Origin: Daucus carota subsp. sativus
Taxonomy: Eukaryota > Streptophyta > Magnoliopsida > Apiales > Apiaceae
NCBI RefSeq assembly: GCF_001625215.2
Contig: NC_030381.2
Location: forward strand, 44,080,689-44,144,688
DNA: 64,000 bases
Direction: 5' to 3'
Part shown: positions 43,205-54,195 of the stretch, piece by piece
Layout: each line of letters begins with the position of its first letter
How positions within the stretch are numbered: position 1 is the first letter of the stretch
Translations under genes and position numbers: made by a program
Notes under the pieces: model-generated
What the model was told of the DNA's origin: nothing
What the model saw: the letters and a program-made list of their open reading frames with translations, nothing else
The model's database searches: none

Positions 43205-45672
43205 TGAAGGCGCCACTTCCAGGTCAAGCGCGTCTTTACATTATTAACTGAAAATCTTGGTTGATCGAAGATCATGTAGGACGACAATAGAGGGGCTTAA
43301 TACAAACAGCTGTATCAAATTACAATGGCAACTATTACCCTCGTTTTGCATCAGAGTCTGAAATTCATGTTGTACCAGTAAATCTTAGGTTTTCTATACT
43401 TTACCTATAAGATAACATATAATGAAATGTGTTTTCACTTTCTACGGGTTTAAAATTTGATACAAGTTTCTACGGGTTTAAAATTTGATACAAGGGGTGG
43501 CTCTTTGGCATTGAATGCTAAACCGCAACTTTGTTAATACTATCATCGGTCAGGGAGAGTTTATCAAACACACTATACTGGGGCCGTTGGATCTATATTT
43601 TAAGGGCTCAGATTCAATCTTATTTTTTAATGGATCTGCTATTAATATCCGCAGATTAGAAAAGTTTCATTCCTGTGGATTGGAAAAGTTTCATTCCGTG
43701 TAAAGGTGAATTCTCCTTCTGTGGATATTTATAGCGAATCCATTAAAAAAATAAGATTGAATCTATATAGATCTAACGGACCCCAAAAATTACTTTTGGC
43801 TGGTAGTTTGTACTGATAGTAACAACTCAAACCAAATTTTTAGAAATCTAACAGGATAAAAATTAGGCAAAAATATAATTGGTATTTGGCAAAAATATCA
43901 CTTGTATATAGTATTCTATAATTTTACTATCTCTATTTGTATATGTCCTGTTTAACAAAATGCAATTTTCGTATTCTTTTAAGAATATATTGTGGTCGTT
44001 TGGTTAAACTTAATTTTCAGAAATAAGGACTTATTTCTGGAGAAAAGTACATAAACTATCATTTTTCTGAAATAAGTCCTTAACTTTTCACTAATAATGA
44101 TATACTGCACCTCCTTAAAATTTATATTTAAAAAGAGTTACAAAAAAATATGCATTTCTTTTTTAACAAAAATAAGCTCTTAAATTTAGAAATAAAGCTT
44201 GTGCAGACGTGGTCATTATCTTCCTCTACAACTTCAAAAGACATGCGAACCAAACAAGAGCTTGATGAAATTTGGAAGAGAAAAAATGGAATCTATTGGG
44301 CCATTCTTTGCAGCTATATATGATAGAAATCCCCTTGGGTTGATCGCTGAAGTTAATTACCTGCCACATTCTTCAAACCTGCATAACTGATGTACATTCT
44401 TTGAAACCTAGGGGGATCCCCTTCCTGTAGTCTTGTGATAGTAAATTTCACAGTATTTGCTAGATTTCTTCTCCAAATCTCCTCATATTAGCATTGCCTC
44501 TTTCTTTTAGGTGAGATAAGTAATGAACTGTTTCTTCAAATCTTTTAATGAAGTCCATCCGGCAAGATTTCTTGGTCCTTTGTTGTATGATCTCCAAGTG
44601 GTACATTTGTAGCTAGCTAATTCGTTTTGTTGCTCCCAAGCACTCCTCGTAGTCTTTCCATGAGTCAGTGCTTCGGGAGGGGATGCAGCTGAACCATTTA
44701 TGTGCTCCTTCTTTCAACATAGATAAAAAAACCTGCATCGGATCAAGTGATTGTAGTAATAAATGTTTGAGATTTGGGTACACTACTTGAGATGTTCTTC
44801 GGGGTCACCAAACCCATTGAACGAATCAAAATTGAAATGTTTGAGCCCGGCCCTATTCTTAGGATATGGCCTCAAGCTTCCTGGTAAAAAGGGTGGCTGC
44901 TTCACTAACATCCACTGCCCCCTCTACCTTGTGTTGCACATCCTTGCTCTTGTCAGCTCGCTGTTCTTGTTCCTGCTTTGTTTCCTCTACCTTGTGTTAA
45001 TATTTAAAGAAAATGCTCAAAATCTCACAATTTAATGTTCAAATGCCCTAAATATTACAACTTGAAAAATATGGTCGTGGATGTCATAATAAAACACTAC
45101 AAATGTAGCGTTAGGATTATGATACAAGTCATATGTTATAAGGGCTTGAGTTTCAAACAGTAGATAAAATAACGTTGTGAGGTGATGTTGCATAATCTCA
45201 CGTAGCGATAGTTAGGATTTGTAAGTGTCTTCATGTGAATTTGCGCTAAAAAATGCTACACGAGATGTAGCGTTTTCAAAAATAATTATAAACGTTAAAT
45301 AATGTAAAACAATAAAATAATATTTGTGATCATATTTACCGAACGTGATATTTGAGACATTATTACTTGAAAAATACGATAAAGGGGACAACACCCTAGT
45401 TTTGCAGTAATTCTTTAAAGTTTAAACCAAATAATGTTGGGCTATATATAATTGCTTGATTAAGAGGTCTGCCTATAAATAGAATGATTAAGAAGGCGCT
45501 GTAGTTACAATGAACATCAATCACTTTATTTATAATGCCAAGTCCTAGCAGCCACTAAACATTTACATTGCAGAAAAATCTATATTACAGAGTGACATAG
45601 AACATGCATGCAATATAGTGGCAAAAAAATGGAGCCAAAATCAGCTTTCTTGATGAACCATGCACAACCAAC
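43205..45672. other. Intergenic spacer between TM9 and TPX2-like genes
   Basis: 2.5 kb. Holds a foldback MITE (43579-43785) and a second small inverted-repeat region near 43995-44260 (AAATAAGGACTTATTT against AAATAAGTCCTTA, with GTTTGGTT / AACCAAAC outer blocks). At 45240-45300 there is a GCTAAAAAATGCTAC / GTAGCGTTTTC pair of the CACTA-like palindrome type. Open frames here (for example 44763-45035) show no family features. Confidence 0.55.
43579..43785. mobile_element. Foldback MITE
   Basis: Left end GGGGCCGTTGGATCTATAT and right end ATATAGATCTAACGGACCCC are inverted copies. Inside, ATTCAATCTTATTTTTTAATGG is repeated in complement. A short duplicated block, AGAAAAGTTTCATTCC / GGAAAAGTTTCATTCC, lies in the loop. 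Target duplication not resolved. Confidence 0.65.
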
Positions 45673-46714
45673 TTAATGTGCTTCATTGTATCGAAGGCTG
45701 AAAAGATTGTAGAAGGAGAATCGACTAGAGCATTTGTCACTCATCATACTTGGTTCCTTTGGAATTGTCAAAGGCCTCGTTGATCTGTCAAATTCATAAT
45801 ATTACTGTCTGAGAACACAAATGAGCACAAGAAAAATCACTGGAGTTGAACTACATATATATATTAATTTGTGCTTCACCTCTGTGGGTAAAAAGGTTTG
45901 TTGAATCGCGGCATCAACTGAGCTTTAGGTACCATCTCTTTTCTCAACATCTTAACTTCTTCTTCTTCGATCATCTGCAGGTTGATAATCTCCAGACAAT
46001 GTTTAATCCAGTTCCATAATTGAGACAGATATATAAAAAATAGAAAGTGTCACATGCCTTCTGCACTTTCTCAATTTGTTTCTTTTGTCGCTCCAGGAGA
46101 TATACCTTAGTGGCAACCTGTACATAATTATATAATACTCATAAATCAGATATCCAATACCATTATCAGTCTTGTGAGAAAGATTTGGTGAACACTCACA
46201 GTATAGTTATAGATTGCGCGACTGACAGCTCTTTGCTGAGTGTGGAGTCTGAAATCCACTGGTTTAGTATTTTCTTTTGTGACATGCTTTTGAACAACCT
46301 GCATTTATTTTTACCATTTAATAGTTGCTGTGTCATGTATCATCTACTGCATTTCAAAAAAGACTAGAAGAGTATGTGTGTGTGCTCTAGACTATGTCAA
46401 ATATAATGCCAATAAGAAAAGAAACAACTTGTGCATTACAAAGAAGCAAGAAGCTATATTCAGACACTATAACTCAAGAGAATATTGTATTTTCATTATT
46501 TTGGTGCAGCACTTTTCTTGAATTTATTGTGCAGAAGCCTGAAATATAGAGGGAAAGCTGCATTATACCCCAAAATAATTTTTGTTAGTTTGTTGAGGTG
46601 TAGCTGATTTCCCCATTCTAGGGGTACTGGTTTGAGTAACTGCGGATTGTGAATTATTCTTCACAGGCTGTAAAACCAAAACAAAAAAGGAAACTAGTTA
46701 GAATCTAGCAACAT

Positions 46715-46751
<37 letters not shown>

Positions 46752-46838
46752 CACATATATGAGAAGATTAAACTAAGTACAGAGCATGCAAATGCATTGA
46801 ACCTTGTGAACATTATGTTTGCTGTTTGGGCTCTGCAT
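45673..46838 (-). CDS. Short TPX2-domain microtubule-associated protein
   Basis: Carries the C-terminal TPX2 signature (Pfam TPX2 family), which binds microtubules. Minus-strand exons, 5' to 3': 46838-46803, 46667-46569, 46298-46200, 46117-46058, 45974-45880, 45784-45673 (stop TAA); total 501 nt, 166 residues. Family-typical blocks are KPVDFRLHTQQRAV, NYTVATKVYLLERQKKQ, EKVQKMIEEEEVKMLRKEMV, VPKAQLMPRFNKPFYPQRS and TRPLTIPKEPS. The region from KPVDFRL onward is convincing. The intron between 46058 and 45974 has a GC donor (AAG then GCATGT). Full-length TPX2-like proteins are much longer. The frame is open upstream of the ATG at 46838, so extra 5' exons or a truncated copy are possible. The 46569-46667 to 46803-46838 junction carries an AC microsatellite in its intron. 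Confidence 0.75.
46718..46749. repeat. (AC)n microsatellite
   Basis: About 16 perfect AC units in the first intron of the TPX2-like gene. Confidence 0.95.
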
Positions 46839-49084
46839 GACTAATAACGTATGCTGGGAGTGGCGAGTTAACTTATTAATTAGGAATGCATTATGAGGAA
46901 TTAGGGGGGTTTATTTATATGCAAGCACACTGGCATAAGAATGATTCAATTAAGTTTGGAGATTTGTATCTTTCTGTTCTGTTTAAACTTTTAAATTTTG
47001 TTGCTATATCGCTAACACTTTTAGAAATTTGCATGCTCTCTTTCACCAAACATTCTGATCAAATCTCTCCTTCAATCATGCTATATTCTGAAGTCCCTCA
47101 GTGGTTAATTACGTATGTACTATTGGCCAATTCTCCACTATTCTAAATTAGTAGTCCTTCAATTTGCAAATGTTCATACTAACTTGATATCAAAATAAGC
47201 AATGATATGTGTCAAGAATAGATAATAGATGTCATGACTATGCAATGTACTCATGTTAGTTTCATCAGTTGATTGCCAACCGTCGTGGTGTATTATGGTT
47301 TGTAGGATTTGCCTCCATACAGTTTCAACCAGTTACCAAATTATTGAACTTGTGAAAATTTTCATTTCTTCAGCTGGTAAAGGCTGAGCTTCAGGCTCCA
47401 AGAACAGAGTTGTTCAAATTAATAGTATGATCTAATTGTAGAAACACCTTGAACTAAACCTGCTTCTTAGCTAAATTTTAGCAGTTAGTAAAATTATCTA
47501 ATTGTACAGCCTGCAGAAAATGTTGCAGTCCCGAGTTTTTAACAGCTATGTTTGCACCACTGCTTAAAAGGGCTTATGCTGGATTGCAGTTCGTATACAA
47601 CACTGGCTAAATGACTATCACCAATTATTTCGGTTGCGGGTACTATAAGGGCGGTTCACAAGACAAATACAAACACTAGCCTTGTATATTTTGTGACATT
47701 CTTGATGAAGCGCGGTACACGATTTCCCCTCTGTAAATTTTGTAAACTGAAGCAATACGCATAAATCTGACACTGGCATACGTTATGCAGTATACATCTT
47801 GGCTTCTTTAGGGGGTAAAAGAGAAAAGGAAGACGAACAGTGACACCTTTTGAACTGTTGATGTCAAGTCCGTTACAACGGAGGGGGATGGTAATCTTTC
47901 ATTTCTGAGAAACTCTTGGCCCGCTTGCTATCAACTGACATAGACACTAATGCATTGCATATATAGCAGACAATGCATCAGCTGTCAGATAGTTAGGTCA
48001 TGTTTCGAAAATATTAACAAACAGATTAAGACAGATGCTTGGCTTTTAAGTTTAGGCCTTTCTAACATTGTGTAACTACTTGATTAAACAGGACAACAGT
48101 GTTTAACAATAAGATAATGCCCAACTAAGTGATGCATTAACCATTCACAAAGGAATCCCTTTTGCCCTTGAATGTATTTCTTGTCGAGATCGTTAGCCGT
48201 TAGGTAACCAGAGGCGCATGGAAGGTGACCTTTCAAATTGCAGGGCCGTTCATGCACTGTTTTGGCACTTGGATTATTATCTCAGCATAATCAATCGATG
48301 AAGAAAGCTTGTGTTTTAAGTTTTGTACATCATTACACTTGTGCCACAGTCCTGGAGGTTTGTGTGTGCACTACAGAATTTTTTGGTTAGAATGTTTGAT
48401 CACTTAACTAAGTGAGACTGAAACATCAACTTCCTAAGAAGCAGCTTGTGACATTTAGGTGTATTTCGTAGGATATATGTAAATTTCGTTCATTCTTATG
48501 GACTATAATTGCAGTACTCTGACAACCACTAAACCAGGATAAAAGATTAACTAAATATCTACGTCCTTTTACATCAAGCTTAATTCGTGTTGCCAAACTG
48601 ATTATAACGGGAAGATTTGTCCGGGCTGTATTATATTCTGATTAATGAAAATGTTTTTTTAATAATAAAAGAAAATACATCTCACCAATTTTCCATAAGA
48701 TACTACCAGATTCTTATTCTGAGGAGTCCTAAATTGTTTTTCGATATGAAGAATGCCACTTTCTTGATTTTTCGTATTCACATCAATCGTAATAATTAAA
48801 ATCTTTCTTTAAGTACATTTATTCCACAATATTATTCGGAAAATTTTTTGAAAAAATATTCGAGATATTTAGAGCTACTTTTCCGTTTTATAAAACGAAA
48901 ATATTTATCTAAAAATCTAGTCTAGAATAATTTCTTAGTCGGCATTCTTTTAATGAAGTGAGGATATTTATATAAAAAGATCTGGAGATAAAATACGGAG
49001 GTCCCTCCTCCCCTAATATAGCTGATATAATTAGATCTGCGCCTTTATTTCCTTCTAAAAATATCCAGATTATCCAAAAATACC
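46839..49084. other. Intergenic spacer, divergent promoters of TPX2-like and LDIP-like genes
   Basis: 2.2 kb with no recognised gene. The minus strand is open for about 60 codons at roughly 48080-48290 (reads like TVHERPCNLKGH), without a family match; it could be a lost 5' exon of the TPX2-like gene but I cannot support that. Plus-strand open frames at 46886-47146 and 48617-48799 have no features. Confidence 0.5.
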
Positions 49085-52000
49085 ATGGCTGAAGTAGACG
49101 ATTCCCCACTTAACGCCGTCAATTCCTCCACAGATAAACTTGACGGCGATCCCACTGGAAAACTTAACGGCGTTACATTTGATGATGAAGAAGAACACTC
49201 ATCCCAATCTAAACCTAATCCACATGACGATCAAATCACACTCTACGCCGTGTTTAATAACGTTACTAACCGCATTTTCTTCCCACGTCACGATGACCAA
49301 CTCGATTTGTCTACTGGTTTGCTTCATCGCATCAAAACGACGGCGTCTGAGAATTGGCCGTTGCTTCCAGAAGCTTCTAGAAATACGGTTCGCCATGTTC
49401 TTTTGTGGACCCAGCGCGGCTCTGCTCTCCGCTCCCTTCTCGTTGTCTCGGTAAGCTTCGATAAATAATTAATCTGGATGAATTAATTGTATTTGTTGAT
49501 GTGTTTAGTTATGAAGCTTAATAGAATTTGATAGAAATGAATTTGTGAGATAGGAATAGATAAATATCTGATATATTACTCACTTTGTGTTATATTCGGG
49601 TTGATTGATAGTGTTAGTGTCATTTTCGGGTTTTGTCTTGGTGAATTGTGTTGATTGATGAATGAGTTGTATTATTGACTGTGTCGGTCATTGCCGAAAA
49701 AGTCCGGATCCTTGTGATGTATGTTGTGGTTTTTTTTTCATATGGCAAATGACAACGATGAATGGCGTAATGTATAATCTTGATAGGCTTTTTTGTTTGG
49801 AACAATAGGCTAGGGGTTCAAGGCTCATGTGTGTGTAAGAGCGAGGGTATGGGCCTTGTCAGCTTCCTTGCTTGCCTTTCTCAATATTTCAGAATTGATT
49901 GGATGTTTTATGGGGGGATCAACGATTTTTAATTAAACTATTGAGTAATTCTTGCAAGTTAGTTGCACCCTTGTGCTTGTTTAATTGGATTTGAGAAATA
50001 AGGTTAATTTTTGAACCCGACATGCACACAAGTCCACAACCATGTCCAGCTTTTGATTTGAACTAGTGTATTGAGGTCAGATATTTGAAGTATGATAGTG
50101 GAATAGCTAAACCGGTCAATTATGATCTTCAACTTCTCCTTGATACATTATACGTATATCTTGACTTATATATGCATTAGTCAACCAAATGTTTTAGTAA
50201 TTGTCTTGTACAAATTAAAAAATGTTCCTACGGCAATAAGAAATTTCATCAGTGAGAATGAACAAACTGCAACATTAAGTGGCGAAATAAGTGTACAAAG
50301 TAATTTTGTAAAAGCACATGACTGAGAGTCACCTCCCCTTGTTCACCGGCTTGTAAATTATAATAACAGGCTAAGTTACTTACCTCTGTGATATCTTTGT
50401 AGTGGCTGGGGCTTTTGCATACAGGGTGTCTGAGAAAGATAAAAATTGTGACTGGTGACATTGCAACAAGCAATCTTGGTCTTTTTGTGACTGCTATATA
50501 TCTTTAATATGATCAATGTAGACCATAGAACATAGGTAGATGGTTATGTATACAAAGATTTCACAAAACAATTTAGGAAAATATTTTTTTAATTTTAATT
50601 TGTGTCAAAATACATCTACGCAAGTACATCGCAGTATTTCACCTTTATGTTTCTCCCAAGTACATTGCAGTATTTGCTTGGGGCATATTAAATTTTAAAA
50701 GATAAGTATCACCTCAAACAAGCATAGAGTACCAGTTCCAGGATGAAAGTTAATTGACACAGGATTAATCCCTAGATATTAACATATCGCGTTTCAAATT
50801 GTATGAAAAAATATATTAGGTTGAAGTGCAGCGTAGGCATTATCTATTGAATATGACTTGTGTAGTCATTTTGAGAACATGGATCCTATGTGGATGGAAC
50901 AGACTGCAAACAACTATGAAGGTATGATTCTTAGGAGGTCATAACTGTTGAGGTCGCTAACAACCAGAAAGTAAATCATCAACTGGGCGTAGTTTGGACT
51001 GTGGATGAGACCATTACAGGAATGAGGACAATCAAGATGTAACTTTCTGAATATAATTGACGAGTCACGTGAACATACCTCATTTTGTAAAGAGGGTGTT
51101 GGAAGAGGAGGATCAGTACTCTCCCAAGGAGGGTGTTGGGGGAGTGGGGATCAGTGTCTAACTGTTTGCCCTTGTACTAGTACTTCATACTAGTGTACTT
51201 GAGTGTGGTGGACTGGTGGTGAAGCTTGAAGTCGGTGTTAGAACCATAGTCTATTGTGATAAGTACTAGAGAAGTCAAAACTAGTTCACAGAATTGCTTA
51301 TAAATGCTAGCTTGCGCTTGTCATTTAATTGGGATGTATATATACGATAAAGAATTTTTACACCAACTCTCTCTCTCTCTCTCACTGCCTTTTTCTTCCC
51401 TTTACTGCTCTTTCTAGTTATCTCTGTAAGTTCTGGTCTGTCTCTATTCTCTCAAGTCTCCAATCTCTCATCTTCTGCCTTCTGAATATCTCTCTTTTGA
51501 TCTCTTTCTGTCCCACCATATTTATGTTAAAAGGGTTTTCAGTTATGCATTTAGAATTAAGTATAGCTGATACTAATTTGTCACTGTTTAGTATTATGAG
51601 AGGAATGAGACTTGGAATTTTCCGTAGACTCTTCATTCACCCTCTCCAGTTTGGCCATAACTTAAAAAAGCGTTATCATGGAAAATAAGAACATCACCAT
51701 CTGAATAGATCTGCATCTGAACTTTCCTTGGGGACATGTTGGAGAATGGTAATATTTGTAAGAGCGCTTACAAGTTGTACACTTTTAACTGTTGAAAGAG
51801 TACTGCTGGTTTGATTAAACCTCTGACTGCGAGAACTATGCTGAACGATGCCGGAAAAGAGAAGGGGTAGGAACAGGGAAATAAAATTTATCGTGGATTT
51901 AACAAATATTAAGTTGTGTTTTGTTAGTTGGAAAGTAATAACTAATAAGTAAACTATAAGGAGGCTGCAAAGGAAATTAGAGGTGAAAGGAACAGATTAA

Positions 52001-53045
52001 GAGATTTTTAGGGTAATGCGAGTGGATAAGTCTGATTTTGATTAAAGAAGACAACAAAAAGTGTAAAAATATTTGGAGGAGAATGAATTTTTTTATAAAA
52101 AGGCATTTGAAAAGCAAGAAATGAGCTTTAACAGAATGTGGTAATGCAAAGAGTGGAGACTGAAGATCAGACTTAACTGTATCTACATAATAAACTTGGA
52201 ATATATTTAATGTCCACTTTGAATTCATTCCAAGTTACAACCGAAATTTCCATTCGTAGTGAACCTGATCTCTTAACCTTTACCCTACTAGCAAGGGTGT
52301 GTATGGTATTGGTGCACCATCTGCTTCTGCTTCCTGTAGTTTATTATTCAACTTTATTTTACTGTGAAGAGCTGTCCTGCCATGCAGATTAGAATTTAAC
52401 TTTTGATTCATCATGTCTTTATTTGGTATTTTGTATTTTGGCATTTCACCTCAGTTGCCCTGTTTTTTCTTTACAACTGATGCAGGTTGGAACAGTAACA
52501 TTTCTGGCCTTGGCAGGATGTCTAGTCTTTATGCTTTTCTTTTTGGTCGCAACCGTGAATGCCATTATGATCTCTTTCTTCATGTCTTTAGCAGCAGTTG
52601 GTCTCTTCTTGGCTTTTTTCTTTGCCTGTGTAACAACTATATATGTTGGAGCATTATTTATAGCTGCTTTTGTTATATCCACTGCCACTATATCAACAAT
52701 CGTGGCAGTTCTGTTCGTTACGGGTACGTCCATCTTTTCCTTTCACTTGAGCTTATCTGAATAAGAATTTTTGCGTTTATTTCCCATGGATCTGTATTTG
52801 AGTTGGAACCTTTAACCTTCATAGCGTTTTCAATTATAATTCCAAAATACTGTTCTTATAAAATTTCATTGTTTATTACCATTGAACCAGGTTGGGCTGG
52901 ATTCCTGTATAGCATGTGGTTGTTGATTAAAAAGGGTGTAGATCTTGCTTCCCATTCCCTGAGCATTACTGGGTCAGCAGTATCTGCTTTCTCTTCCCCT
53001 CGGAATGCTAAAACCTACCCTGAGCTGGATGAAGTTTCAGATTGA
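49085..53045 (+). CDS. LDIP-like lipid-droplet protein (promethin-type hydrophobic protein)
   Basis: Three exons, 49085-49450, 52486-52723 and 52891-53045, encode 252 residues. The N-terminal 90 residues are acidic and hydrophilic. Then comes a conserved-looking amphipathic stretch (HRIKTTASENWPLLPEAS and LLWTQRGSALRSLLVVS). A long hydrophobic region at about 123-205, with few charges (VGTVTFLALAGCLVFMLFF onward), ends in GWAGFLYSMWLLIKKG. A Ser-rich tail closes with ELDEVSD. The layout and sequence resemble plant LDAP-interacting protein, a promethin/LDAF1-related partner of seipin in lipid-droplet formation. This assignment rests on remembered similarity. A generic membrane protein with an oleosin-like hydrophobic core is the alternative. 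Intron 1 is 3.0 kb. Confidence 0.7.
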
Positions 53046-53372
53046 TGTTCTAGTCCTAGGGGAATATTTGCACGTAAAAGATACTATCTGCTGTTACTAT
53101 CTGTAAATGTAGCTTTTTACTCTTGCAAGTCTATCTTCTCCCGTAGTTATTTAGTGTTTTTATCGCAACACATCTCTAGTGCATAGTTCGTTGTATTAGA
53201 TGTGATTATTATTTTTTTTGTCAGGTAATCTGTTTAATGTTATCACACGGAATAAGTAGTTGAATATGCTACCTGAAACCATGTATAAATCTAGTCAATT
53301 ACCGAAAGTATATGATACCATAGAGTTGAGGCGAGGTTAGGATACAAAAACAATCAGGAAAAGAGTACATTA

Positions 53373-53541
53373 CAGTAAAACCTCCATAAATTAAAACATC
53401 GGAACAATTAAATTTTATTAATTTATCAAAATAATCAATTAATCAAAATTAAATATATACGGTCATCATTATACTGGGATCAAAAATTTGTAATCTAAAT
53501 ATTAACTTATCGCGAGTCATTAAATAATCGAGGTTTTACTG
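53373..53541. mobile_element. Emigrant-like (pogo/mariner-type) MITE
   Basis: Left end CAGTAAAACCTCCATAAATT and right end AATCGAGGTTTTACTG are inverted copies, with TA on both sides (53371-53372, 53542-53543). This matches the CAGTAAAACCTC terminus of Emigrant-type MITEs. Confidence 0.75.
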
Positions 53542-53725
53542 TATAATCATGCGTAGTTTGTGGTAGTGAATTATGATTAGTCGAGGTTTTACTGCAGTGT
53601 ATCGTGAGTCATTAAGTAATCGAGGTTTTACCGTTTTAGTGTATAATCATGCGTAGTTTGTGGTCATGAATTATGATTAGTCGAGGTTTTACTGTAGTAT
53701 AATTAGTCGAGGTTTTAGTATAACA
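53514..53725. repeat. Tandem duplication of the MITE right end
   Basis: The block GAGTCATTAAATAATCGAGG, then TTTTACTG and GTATAATCATGCGTAGTTTG, recurs about 92-100 bp downstream. AGTCGAGGTTTTACTG or a close variant ends several sub-units near 53541, 53594, 53635, 53694 and 53716. It looks like repeated local duplication starting in the MITE terminus. Confidence 0.7.
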
Positions 53726-54195
53726 TGCATAGTCGAGACCGTCTGGTCTGCGGGGTTAATCGCCCCGGAGGTGCGGGGTGAATCGTCTCGGAGGTGGGAA
53801 GTACAGCTAGTCCTGGAGCAAGCCGACCCCAGAGTACTTCAAAGAAATTTTATTTTATCAGTACAAACTGCAAAATGAAAATTAAGTCATGATCACGTCT
53901 TTACAAAAACAATGGTGTACTGAAATGATATTCATGTGTAATTCTACAAAAAAATAAACATGCGAGTCATGGAACGTGAATCGATCATTATTTTTTCAAT
54001 AAAACTTGCAATTGCTCTGGGTTGATTTTTCTGCAATACTTTTGCATTTTTTTGTTACATAGGCTGCTGAGCTGCACCATAATTTTTGCTAATATATGTT
54101 GAAAAGCCTGTATTTTCTAAGATATATTTAGTTCTTAAAAATGAAGTCTCTACATAAGAAATATGAAACCTTCACACTAATCTGACGAACCTACC

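Larger units (their letters stand above)
53046..54195. other. Intergenic spacer with Emigrant-like MITE and tandem duplication
   Basis: 1.15 kb between the LDIP-like and PPR genes. It holds a MITE (53373-53541), a tandem duplication of its right end (to about 53730), then a GC-richer stretch (about 53735-53830) with repeated CGGAGGTG blocks. No gene seen. Confidence 0.6.

Noticed and set aside
44763-45035. 90-codon open frame
   Set aside because: No domain, signal or codon pattern supporting a gene; AT-rich intergenic DNA.
46886-47146. 86-codon open frame
   Set aside because: No recognisable features.
48080-48290. Minus-strand open stretch (THERPCNLKGH-like)
   Set aside because: Bounded by stops, no clear homology; could not be linked to the TPX2-like gene.
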